From an uncultured Ruminococcus sp. (GTDB lineage Bacteria > Bacillota > Clostridia > Lachnospirales > Lachnospiraceae), in contig USFD01000064.1 in assembly GCA_900553885.1 (NCBI GenBank), positions 1 to 18,029 on the forward strand: a DNA stretch of 18,029 bases, in the 5' to 3' direction. The notes beneath the pieces were generated by a model that was given only the letters and a program-made list of their open reading frames with translations, searched no databases and was not told where the DNA came from. Below, one piece after another: positions 7,625 through 13,568 of the stretch; within the stretch, counting starts at the first letter, position 1; each line of letters opens with the position of its first letter. The position numbers and the translations under genes are program-made.

Positions 7625-8878
7625 ATGAATTTAGGAATACGGGCGGTTTTACATACCGTACGAAAATGGAAAAAGACGCTGCTGCTTTTCTGCCTGCTTC
7701 TCTTTATTACGACTCTAGTGTTGTCGGGGCTGGCGATTGCAGATGCACAAGAGGAGCAGTCGGAGGAGCTGCGAGGCGTGACAGGTGCCAGTTTTACTGT
7801 CAATGCCAACAACGGCTATACCCTGCAGCCTGTCACAGATGGGATGATTGAGGAGATCGCCGCTATTGATGGCGTAGAATCCTATAACACTTCTCAATAT
7901 ACGATTGCGAATATCTATCATCAGGATACTTTGATGAAAGGGACGGATGAACGAGAAGGTGTAGCAGACCTTTTTTATGCAACAGGTTGTTTCGATTCGG
8001 AGTATTCTCCACTGTTTCTTAGTGGAGCCTTGCGTTTAACAGAAGGCCGACATGTAACGGAGGGGAATAGTGGAATTATTTTGTACGAAGGCTTGGCTGA
8101 GAAATATGGACTGTCTATTGGTGATACCCTGGAAGTGAAAAATGGAAATCCGGATGATCCGCTGGTTGAGTGCCAGATTGCGGGCTTGTTTGAGGTCATT
8201 GCGGATGATAATGACGAACAGGCAACGATGGCAAGGCCCTCGACCTTTTATGATTATGAGGAATATGTCTTTGTAGATATGGATACCATGTCCGCTATCT
8301 CTGCGCCCTATACGGCAAGCGAAGGGAATGGGATTACTTCCGTAGATTTCTTCGTTTCTGACGCGGCGAAGCTGGAGAGCATTGTTCAGGAAGTCCAGAA
8401 CAACACCTCCATCGACTGGAACTCCTACTACATCACGGTAAACAACGAAGTATATGAGCGTATTTCCAGCTCTCTCTCGGATACCAGCACTTTGGTTACA
8501 ACACTGATTGTAATGATTACCGTGGTAAGCATGGTACTGATCATCCTGATCCTTTCCATGTCTATCCGAAGCCGAAAACGGGAAATCGGGATCCTGCTGG
8601 CAGTGGGGATTGAAAAGTACGCAGTCCTATTGCAGCAAATGCTGGAGATTTGCCTGGTTGCTATAGCAGCATTTCCACTGGCATATCTGGCAAGCCGGGA
8701 AATGGCGGGGACTCTAGGCACACTGTTTGGAAAGGCGGCTGAGAACGTCATTGTTACGCCCCATCATTTTGTTCTGGTCACAGCTTCCGGAGCGGGCTTG
8801 CTTATCATAGCGGTACTGGTGTCGTGTATCCCGGTCATGCGGATGAAACCGAAGGCTATTTTGTCACAGATGGAGTAA
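7625..8878 (+). CDS. FtsX-like ABC transporter permease (third; paralogue of the second)
   Basis: The protein has 417 residues with MacB/FtsX architecture: helix 1 at about 18-40, extracytoplasmic domain about 41-288, helices at about 290-313, 338-358 and 382-404, coupling loop RSRKREIGILLAVGIEKYAV and tail RMKPKAILSQME. It is closely similar to the preceding protein at both ends and in the membrane region but diverges in the extracytoplasmic domain (about residues 60-250). DNA in that divergent part (roughly 7880-8350) is visibly richer in A and T than the flanks, a hint of replacement or fast divergence. Start ATG 7625 follows AAAGGAGG. It is followed within 30 bases by the ATPase gene. The three permeases could be alternative partners for one ATPase, or two of them could form the functional pair. 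Confidence 0.9.
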   Translation: MNLGIRAVLHTVRKWKKTLLLFCLLLFITTLVLSGLAIADAQEEQSEELRGVTGASFTVNANNGYTLQPVTDGMIEEIAAIDGVESYNTSQYTIANIYHQDTLMKGTDEREGVADLFYATGCFDSEYSPLFLSGALRLTEGRHVTEGNSGIILYEGLAEKYGLSIGDTLEVKNGNPDDPLVECQIAGLFEVIADDNDEQATMARPSTFYDYEEYVFVDMDTMSAISAPYTASEGNGITSVDFFVSDAAKLESIVQEVQNNTSIDWNSYYITVNNEVYERISSSLSDTSTLVTTLIVMITVVSMVLIILILSMSIRSRKREIGILLAVGIEKYAVLLQQMLEICLVAIAAFPLAYLASREMAGTLGTLFGKAAENVIVTPHHFVLVTASGAGLLIIAVLVSCIPVMRMKPKAILSQME

Positions 8879-8907
8879 AGAAATAGAAATGAAACGAGGT
8901 AAACAGT

Positions 8908-9585
8908 ATGAGCATCATGGAAGTAAAAAACGTAGGTTATACCTATGACAACCGAAGAAAAGTATTGCGTGGTATAAATGTCCAGATGGAGCAGGGAAAG
9001 CTCTATGCAATCCTTGGTCCGTCCGGCTGTGGGAAGACTACGCTTTTGTCCCTGATCGGCGGCCTGGATAGCCCGACCAGCGGGCAGATCTTATTCGAGG
9101 ACCAGGATATTGCGAAGACAGGGCTTTCCGACCACCGGAAGAATCATGTGTCTTTCATTTTTCAGGCATACAACCTGATCGACTATCTGAATCCAAAGGA
9201 AAATGTAGCCCTCACCTCCAAGCTGCCGCCGCTTCCCATCCTGGAGCGGCTGGGGCTGACAAAAGAAGAGGCAAAGCGCAACGTATTGAAACTCTCCGGT
9301 GGACAGCAGCAGCGTGTGGCTATCGCACGGGCTCTGGCCAGTGAGGCGCCGGTCATTCTTGCCGATGAGCCTACCGGAAATCTGGATGAGGATACGGCAC
9401 GGGATATTACGGAGATCCTCAAAGAAAGCGCCCACAAGATGAATAAGTGTGTGGTCGTAGTTACACACTCGAATGAGCTGGCGAAGCAGGCAGATGTGAT
9501 ATGCAGGCTGAAACGGGGAGAACTCCAGGTTCTGGACCGGATATCGGACACACCGAAGGCACGGAATGGAAGGAGGGGAAGGTAA
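8908..9585 (+). CDS. ABC transporter ATP-binding protein of MacB/LolD type, partner of the FtsX permeases
   Basis: The protein has 225 residues. Motifs are Walker A GPSGCGKTT (37-45), Q-loop Gln86 (FIFQAYNLIDYLNPKENV), signature LSGGQQQR (129-136), Walker B VILADEP (149-155) with TGNLD and switch His187 (VTHS). The F-Q-x-Y-N-L-I and A-D-E-P-T-G-N-L-D signatures are characteristic of the ATPases that drive FtsX/MacB permeases. The helical segment between Q-loop and signature is shorter than in typical relatives (TSKLPPLPILERLGLTKEEAKRNVLK) and lacks the usual Tyr-Pro before the signature. Start ATG 8908 follows GAGG (8896-8899) at eight bases. The stop overlaps the next start by one base (TAATG at 9583-9587), implying coupled translation with the small membrane protein. 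Confidence 0.93.
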   Translation: MSIMEVKNVGYTYDNRRKVLRGINVQMEQGKLYAILGPSGCGKTTLLSLIGGLDSPTSGQILFEDQDIAKTGLSDHRKNHVSFIFQAYNLIDYLNPKENVALTSKLPPLPILERLGLTKEEAKRNVLKLSGGQQQRVAIARALASEAPVILADEPTGNLDEDTARDITEILKESAHKMNKCVVVVTHSNELAKQADVICRLKRGELQVLDRISDTPKARNGRRGR

Positions 9586-9998
9586 TGAGACGGATTTCAT
9601 CCCCTGGATCCATCCATAAGGGAAAAATGCTTTCTGCAGTGTTTTACATCCTCGCACTGATCCTGCTAGTTACAGCGGTAACGGCATTGGCTGCCTGCCA
9701 CAAGAATATTTCTCTGCAGTTGGAGCAGGGCGTTCCCGTAGCCGGAAATGAACTGGCAATCGTGAATCTTTATTTATCCAGTTGTGTGCAGTATTTTGCG
9801 CTTTCAGCAATCCTGATCTTTTGCGGATATATGCTTCCGAGAGTTGCTGCGCAAAAGCTGGATTTACAGCTGGAAGCATCGTCTCCCATGCTTAACGGGC
9901 CAATAGAGGCTGTGTCTGAAGAAGTAGACGGCTCCAGGCAGGAAACGGAAGATACTGATTTTGAGGAATGGGGATTTAAAGAAAGGGAGCCGGAATGA
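9585..9998 (+). CDS. Small two-TM membrane protein of unknown function in the FtsX-ABC operon
   Basis: The protein has 137 residues from the ATG at 9585, which overlaps the ATPase stop by one base and follows GGAGGGGAAGG. There are two hydrophobic helices: about residues 15-37 (MLSAVFYILALILLVTAVTALAA) and about 67-86 (CVQYFALSAILIFCGYMLP). A loop of about 30 residues separates them, and a long acidic C-terminal tail is rich in Glu and Asp (about 95-137). I do not recognise the family. Because it sits between the ATPase and the two regulatory-looking genes, and in the same translational unit, it could be an accessory or sensory membrane subunit of the transporter. That role is inferred only from position. 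Confidence 0.75.
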   Translation: MRRISSPGSIHKGKMLSAVFYILALILLVTAVTALAACHKNISLQLEQGVPVAGNELAIVNLYLSSCVQYFALSAILIFCGYMLPRVAAQKLDLQLEASSPMLNGPIEAVSEEVDGSRQETEDTDFEEWGFKEREPE

Positions 9999-10027
9999 TC
10001 CATGCAGGCAGGAGGAGGGGATAAACA

Positions 10028-10552
10028 ATGAAGACTGAGAAAGATGACAGGAAAGTAGAGAAAAGTTATCTGATCGAAAACTGGCTTACATTAAATAAGA
10101 CACCTTTTTCCCAGTGGAAAACAGAGACGCAGCATAAGAATCTCCTGTTGATGTGCCTAGAGATCTTTGAGGAAATGGAAACGGAGCTTCGCAAAGAAAA
10201 GATTCCCGTAAAAATGGATTTTCGGGAAATCGCAGAGGATAAAGAGATTTTGTGTACCTGCCAGGTACAGGCAGCCGTCTGTGCGCTTTTCTATGTATTG
10301 GTATGCGAGATACATCCGGTACAGGTCCTTTTCTCAGGAAAAGACCAAACACTGTCCTTCACAGCAACAGGCGGTACAGGAGAAACGGAAAGAAAGGCAG
10401 ACAGTGAAAGGCTGGGAACAAGCAGGTGGCTGGCGCTTCAGTATCTGCAATCTGTGGGATATGACGTGAAGATTTCCAGAAGCGGGAAAAAGGAGCTGAT
10501 ATCCGTAACATTTCAGACGGCGGGGAAGGCGGTACGAAACAGGTATGATTGA
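10028..10552 (+). CDS. Putative degenerate histidine-kinase-like ATPase protein; cytosolic, unknown function
   Basis: The protein is 174 residues, soluble, with no signal peptide and no membrane helix. The ATG at 10028 follows a purine-rich GGAGGAGGGG. The pattern of segments resembles the end of a sensor kinase. Residues about 45-65 look like an HK dimerization helix, and the KIPVKMDF...EDKEILCTCQVQAAVCALFYVLV run resembles the beta strand plus N-box helix of a GHKL ATPase. PVQVLFSGKDQTLSFTATGGTGE would be the next strands, then RLGTSRWLALQYLQSVGYDVKI the last helix and KKELISVTFQTA the final strand. The conserved Asn of the N box and a clear DxGxG are missing, as is a phospho-accepting His, so it cannot be a normal kinase. 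The next gene, overlapping by eight bases, encodes an OmpR-type DNA-binding domain, the usual partner. The homology is my inference from pattern only. Confidence 0.5.
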   Translation: MKTEKDDRKVEKSYLIENWLTLNKTPFSQWKTETQHKNLLLMCLEIFEEMETELRKEKIPVKMDFREIAEDKEILCTCQVQAAVCALFYVLVCEIHPVQVLFSGKDQTLSFTATGGTGETERKADSERLGTSRWLALQYLQSVGYDVKISRSGKKELISVTFQTAGKAVRNRYD

Positions 10553-10955
10553 GCTGGTACTTCGCACGACAGAAAGTTCCGGTCTGGTGAAGGAACAGAT
10601 CCTGGCAAGACTGGATGGAGGTCAGGCATTGCCGGAGGCAGATCCAGTTCTTGAGTATTCCGGACTCTGTATTGACTCATTCCGCCACCAGGCATCTTAT
10701 CAGGGGCAAGGAATTTCTCTGACAGAGAATTACGAATTTCACACCCTGGCGTACCTTGCCAGTCAGCCAGGAAGAGTCTTTACCAAAGAGCAGATCTACC
10801 AGGCAGTCTGGAAGGAAGAGCCGGTGGATGTAAACAGTGCGGTATTCTGTATCATCAGGAATATCCGCCAGAAACTGCGAAAGGTAACAACAAAAGAATA
10901 TATCCAGACCGTGTGGGGAGTTGGATACAAGTTTGTGGATATCCCAGGGGAGTGA
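10545..10955 (+). CDS. Receiver-less OmpR/PhoB-type winged-helix DNA-binding regulator
   Basis: The protein has 136 residues. Residues about 40-132 form an OmpR/PhoB effector domain: SLTENYEFHTLAYLASQPGR, then VFTKEQIYQAVWKEEPVDVN, and a recognition helix in SAVFCIIRNIRQKLRK. The wing is EYIQTVWGVGYKFVD, where most relatives have Arg in place of the Trp. The N-terminal 30-40 residues are a short extension, not a receiver domain: there is no phospho-acceptor Asp or DD pair. It starts eight bases inside the preceding gene and ends the operon. It probably binds operators of this or another operon without phosphorylation, with activity set perhaps by the upstream kinase-like protein. The DNA-binding fold is clear; target and mode of control are unknown. 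Confidence 0.85.
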   Translation: MIELVLRTTESSGLVKEQILARLDGGQALPEADPVLEYSGLCIDSFRHQASYQGQGISLTENYEFHTLAYLASQPGRVFTKEQIYQAVWKEEPVDVNSAVFCIIRNIRQKLRKVTTKEYIQTVWGVGYKFVDIPGE

Positions 10956-10983
10956 GTCCCTGAAAAAGGAGACTGTAAAGCCA

Positions 10984-11025
10984 AGTACCCCGGTCTGTCT
11001 CATGGAATGAGAAGATCGGGGTACT
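10984..11025. terminator. Long inverted repeat between convergent genes, probable terminator
   Basis: The outer arms AGTACCCCG (10984-10992) and CGGGGTACT (11017-11025) are perfect. Inner bases extend the stem (TCTCAT with ATGAGA) with one G-U pair and one bulged base, leaving a loop of about four bases. It lies between the winged-helix gene (plus, ends 10955) and the toxin gene (minus, ends 11030). No clear U-run follows on either strand, so its action as an intrinsic terminator is likely but not certain. Confidence 0.6.
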
Positions 11026-11029
11026 GATC

Positions 11030-11344
11030 TTAAAGTTGTTCTTTCCAATTCCGGCGGTTATACAAGATCCGTCGTACTTCCATAATGTTTCCAATCACCA
11101 CATAGAAAACGGTGAAGTTCCGCACCTGGATACGATAATATGGATATTGACGTTCTCGTGCCGAGTGAAAAGGCTCGAAGGATTCTGCACAGGGAAGCCT
11201 TTCTAAAATGGCTGTTTCCACATCGTCCACCAGTCGTTCTGCTGCAGCGGGATTTCTCAGCCGATAGGTAATGTAGTCTACGATTTCATTGAGGTCATCT
11301 TCAAATAGAGGGAGAAACCGCAGGTCATAATGCTTTTCGTTCAC
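11030..11344 (-). CDS. ParE/RelE-superfamily toxin
   Basis: The protein has 104 residues, starting at GTG (11344) after AGGAGG (11352-11357) at seven bases. It shows the fold signature of ParE-type toxins: an N-terminal strand (YDLRFLPLFEDDLNEIVDYI), two helices with PAAAERLVDDVETAILERL, and C-terminal strands YPYYRIQVRNFTVFYVV...IMEVRRILYNRRNW. The R-x-L-x-x-R-R-N-W ending is typical of ParE/RelE-like proteins. Such toxins attack DNA gyrase (ParE) or ribosome-bound mRNA (RelE); the target cannot be told here. It overlaps by 20 bases the end of the upstream antitoxin gene, the standard antitoxin-first arrangement. The pair stabilises mobile DNA in many genomes. Confidence 0.88.
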   Translation of the reverse strand: MNEKHYDLRFLPLFEDDLNEIVDYITYRLRNPAAAERLVDDVETAILERLPCAESFEPFHSARERQYPYYRIQVRNFTVFYVVIGNIMEVRRILYNRRNWKEQL

Positions 11345-11597
11345 GGATGCGCCTCCTCACCCGACCAAAAACCTCGTCGGCAGAATAGCGTGTGTCAGAG
11401 AGGTCAGCGGCGCGGTCCGCTTCATCCAGCGCCAGCTCCACATCATTTGTCAGTTCTTCGTATTGCTCCAGACTGAGCAGAACCATAGAACCGTAACCGT
11501 TTTTGGTAAGAAAAACCGGTTCACCTTTGGATAAGACATCCTCTTCAACTTCAGAAAAGCGATTGCGCAGATCTGAAACAGGACGAATATTCAGCAT
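11325..11597 (-). CDS. Phd/YefM-type antitoxin (RelB-like), partner of the ParE/RelE toxin
   Basis: The protein has 90 residues from the ATG at 11597, preceded on the minus strand by AAAGGAGG. The N-terminal half is the Phd/YefM DNA-binding and dimerization fold: MLNIRPVSDLRNRFSEVEED, then GEPVFLTKNGYGSMVLLSLEQYEEL. The C-terminal half (about 55-90) is charged and probably unstructured until bound to the toxin. Such antitoxins repress their own operon and neutralise the toxin. It lies upstream of and overlapping the toxin gene, with a candidate promoter at 11621-11649 on the same strand. Confidence 0.88.
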   Translation of the reverse strand: MLNIRPVSDLRNRFSEVEEDVLSKGEPVFLTKNGYGSMVLLSLEQYEELTNDVELALDEADRAADLSDTRYSADEVFGRVRRRIRERKAL

Positions 11598-11620
11598 AGT
11601 ATCGCCTCCTTTATGGCGTT

Positions 11621-11649
11621 ATTTTATCATAATTTTATCGCAAAAGCAA
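11621..11649 (-). promoter_or_regulatory. Candidate promoter of the toxin-antitoxin operon
   Basis: Reading the minus strand, TTGCTT (11644-11649) and TAAAAT (11621-11626) are separated by 17 bases, about 25-50 bases upstream of the antitoxin start. This is a four-to-five out of six match for both hexamers in an AT-rich stretch, so the call is tentative. Confidence 0.4.
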
Positions 11650-11774
11650 GAAACTTATTCGTTGACTGCGATTCCTTTATATTAAAGTGTAGCAGGAAGA
11701 ATACTTATTTGGTATATTTGAGGTATCAATAGATTAACATTTGTAGTAATAATGGAAATGTTAATTTGTGTTGC

Positions 11775-11816
11775 TTGTGGCAACGGTGCTTTTGATATTT
11801 AATAGTTGTATCAAAA
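11775..11816 (+). promoter_or_regulatory. Candidate promoter and operator dyad of the XRE regulator gene
   Basis: TTGTGG (11775-11780) and TTTAAT (11798-11803) are 17 bases apart. The arms TTTTGATA (11790-11797) and TATCAAAA (11809-11816) form a perfect 8-bp inverted repeat around the putative -10. A related TATCAA lies further up at 11724-11729, paired imperfectly with TTGGTA (11709-11714). XRE repressors usually bind such dyads at their own promoter, so autoregulation is plausible. The dyad is seen; the promoter match is weak. Confidence 0.45.
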
Positions 11817-11833
11817 CAAAGGAGGCACAGGTT

Positions 11834-12349
11834 ATGCTGAATGAAAATATTAAAAATCTCCGAAAGGCAAAAGGATTATCGCAAGAAGAACTTGCCGTAA
11901 AACTGAATGTAGTAAGGCAGACGGTATCGAAATGGGAAAAAGGTCTATCGGTTCCTGACTCAAATATGCTCATTTCGTTAGCAGACGAACTGGATACTTC
12001 AGTAAGTATACTGTTAGGAGAAACCGTACAGGAGCCATGTGTGAATGAGTTGGATCTCAAAAGTATTTCTGAAAAACTGGAAAAAATTAACCTCCAATTT
12101 GCTAAAAGAAGTAAGATGAGGATTCAGACAATCCGCTATCTGCTTTTTGCGTTGTGTGCGGTTATTATAGTCGTATTTGTTGCTTTTGCAGCTATGCAGA
12201 GCGAATATTTGAATTGGGATTACAATGATCCGGAGCTTGCAGTTGCAGGGACCATCCTGCATGGCGTTGAATTTTTGTTTGTAAGACTGGCGCCATTCGC
12301 TCTTATTGGCTCTATCATTGGGATTATCTTCACCTATAAAAACAGATAA
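11834..12349 (+). CDS. XRE-family transcriptional regulator with C-terminal membrane segments
   Basis: The protein has 171 residues. The ATG at 11834 follows AAAGGAGG (ending 11825) by eight bases; an in-frame start further upstream has no such site. Residues about 3-62 are an HTH_3 domain: NIKNLRKAKGLSQEELAVKL, then VVRQTVSKWEKGLSVPDSN, then LADELDTSVSILLGE. A Glu/Lys-rich linker (about 65-95) leads to two membrane segments, about 101-121 (RYLLFALCAVIIVVFVAFAAM) and about 148-168. Membrane-anchored XRE proteins of this kind are common in Clostridia and are thought to link an envelope signal to repression. The truncated gene at 640-939 had the same design. It reads towards, and shares a terminator with, the minus-strand genes at 12409. 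Confidence 0.88.
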   Translation: MLNENIKNLRKAKGLSQEELAVKLNVVRQTVSKWEKGLSVPDSNMLISLADELDTSVSILLGETVQEPCVNELDLKSISEKLEKINLQFAKRSKMRIQTIRYLLFALCAVIIVVFVAFAAMQSEYLNWDYNDPELAVAGTILHGVEFLFVRLAPFALIGSIIGIIFTYKNR

Positions 12350-12360
12350 CTTTCATCGCT

Positions 12361-12410
12361 AAAAAGTGTCCTGTACACCTGATTGATTCCAGTTGTACAG
12401 GACATTTTTT
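12361..12410. terminator. Bidirectional intrinsic terminator between convergent genes
   Basis: Perfect 11-bp arms TGTCCTGTACA (12367-12377) and TGTACAGGACA (12394-12404) enclose a 16-base loop. The hairpin is flanked by AAAAA on the left and TTTTTT on the right, which serve as U-runs for the minus and plus strands respectively. It would end both the XRE gene (stop at 12349) and the minus-strand operon (last stop at 12409). Confidence 0.9.
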
Positions 12411-12846
12411 ATTCTTCTGCTGATACTTCCGTCAGTTCTTCGTAACCGATCAGCGCCGGAGTATGCAGCAGATCCCCAGCTTTTTCTTCCAAACGGTTTT
12501 CTTTTTTAAAATAGAGCCGGTAGCTGTGGCCAGCCAGAAGCCGGGTGTGTTTTTCCAGGCTGAAACGGTATTCTTTTCCGTCCGAGGTACGGAACAGCAC
12601 CTGCTGATTCCGAGTGAGGGGCGATTTTTCCCGCTTAACGCAGATACCCTCCAGAACCCGATAGTTCTCTGCTTTTACAGCCTGGTATAAAAGGAGGAAG
12701 CGTATGATGCAGCACACGCCAAGAAGCAGGCTCATGACCAGCAGGATGGTATCCTTCTGAGACAGGGCATAAACGCACCCAAACAGGACACAGAAAAGGC
12801 CGACTGCACAGATGGCAGCCAGCCGGGTAAATAATGGTTTCGGCAT
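12409..12846 (-). CDS. Hypothetical membrane protein (two N-terminal TM helices)
   Basis: The protein has 145 residues from the ATG at 12846, chosen because AAAGGAGA (12852-12859) precedes it by five bases. The frame stays open further upstream, but that part only overlaps the neighbouring gene in another frame. Two hydrophobic helices are seen, at about residues 9-28 (LAAICAVGLFCVLFGCVYAL) and 32-54 (DTILLVMSLLLGVCCIIRFLLLY). A cytosolic or external beta-rich domain of about 90 residues follows (YRVLEGICVKREKSPL, then QVLFRTSDGKEYRFSLEKHT). I do not recognise a named family. It is the last gene of the minus-strand operon that includes a sigma-like factor, with its own ribosome-binding site between the preceding stop and this start. 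Confidence 0.75.
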   Translation of the reverse strand: MPKPLFTRLAAICAVGLFCVLFGCVYALSQKDTILLVMSLLLGVCCIIRFLLLYQAVKAENYRVLEGICVKREKSPLTRNQQVLFRTSDGKEYRFSLEKHTRLLAGHSYRLYFKKENRLEEKAGDLLHTPALIGYEELTEVSAEE

Positions 12847-12863
12847 AGGTTTCTCCTTTCGGA

Positions 12864-13547
12864 TTAAATCTTCTGGAATAGGATTTTCTGGTTCAGGTAC
12901 AGGTTGCTGACCGCTTGCAGGACTGGATACTGGGCGTGAGTGATCTGCACGGTATCCGTAAGTGTGCTGCAGGTGTCTTCCGGCGAGGTGTAGAGCTTCT
13001 CCAGGATATCCTCTTCCTTGCGGATCAGGATGCCCCGCTCCATGCTGAGCAGCAGCTCTGCTGTGGACAGGGACGCTTTCCCGGCAAGAGCCAGGACTTC
13101 CCGCTCCGTGGGCGTGCATTTTGTTTTGCGCAGGAGCCGGGGAATGTCCTTTAGCTGCACCTGCCCTTTGGTGTAGAGCAGGAATACACTGGCAAGCCGG
13201 GGAAGAAAACGGTCCTCAACGGGTGTGATGATCAGCGTCCCCAAAAGCCGGTACAGGGCATCCACGGCGCTTACCCCCATCCCTTTTACCAGAAGCCCCC
13301 GCAGGAGCAGACGGTTCAGGTAATGGGACAGCGGCAGGGAGATGGACTGGCCAGAGGTTGCACAGTTTTTTTCAAACAGACGCTCCAGTTCCGGATAGGT
13401 CAGGATCTGGAAGGCCAGGCAGCTCCACACCAGAAGCTCCTCTTTGGACATCCCGTATTCCTTCTGGTTGTTGATCACATGGGGGACCGGTTTCCCGTTC
13501 ACATTTACAAACTGAAGACTGCCGACAGCGGTATAGAGCGTAAGCAT
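12864..13547 (-). CDS. Hypothetical protein, mostly helical, of a conjugative-element type operon
   Basis: The protein has 227 residues from the ATG at 13547, preceded by AAGGAGGA at six bases. It has no signal peptide or membrane helix. The opening is strand-like (MLTLYTAVGSLQFVNVNGKP) and the rest is a run of Leu-rich helices (EELLVWSCLAFQILTYPELERL, ALYRLLGTLIITPVEDRFLP). A segment near 140-165 (RKTKCTPTEREVLALAGKAS) could be a helix-turn-helix. I do not recognise a family. It follows the sigma-like gene by about 20 bases and precedes the two-TM gene, so the three are probably co-transcribed. A role in element gene control or transfer is possible but only by association. Confidence 0.72.
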   Translation of the reverse strand: MLTLYTAVGSLQFVNVNGKPVPHVINNQKEYGMSKEELLVWSCLAFQILTYPELERLFEKNCATSGQSISLPLSHYLNRLLLRGLLVKGMGVSAVDALYRLLGTLIITPVEDRFLPRLASVFLLYTKGQVQLKDIPRLLRKTKCTPTEREVLALAGKASLSTAELLLSMERGILIRKEEDILEKLYTSPEDTCSTLTDTVQITHAQYPVLQAVSNLYLNQKILFQKI

Positions 13548-13568
13548 AAAAGTTCCTCCTTTATATGT

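Noticed and set aside
4993..10955. Complete Bce- or Vnc-type two-component system
   Set aside because: Neither a kinase with His and catalytic motifs nor a receiver domain is encoded; only partial counterparts are visible.
12847..13119. N-terminal extension of the two-TM protein at 12409-12846
   Set aside because: The extension (His/Gly/Pro-rich) overlaps the 227-residue gene in another frame, and a good ribosome-binding site marks the start at 12846.
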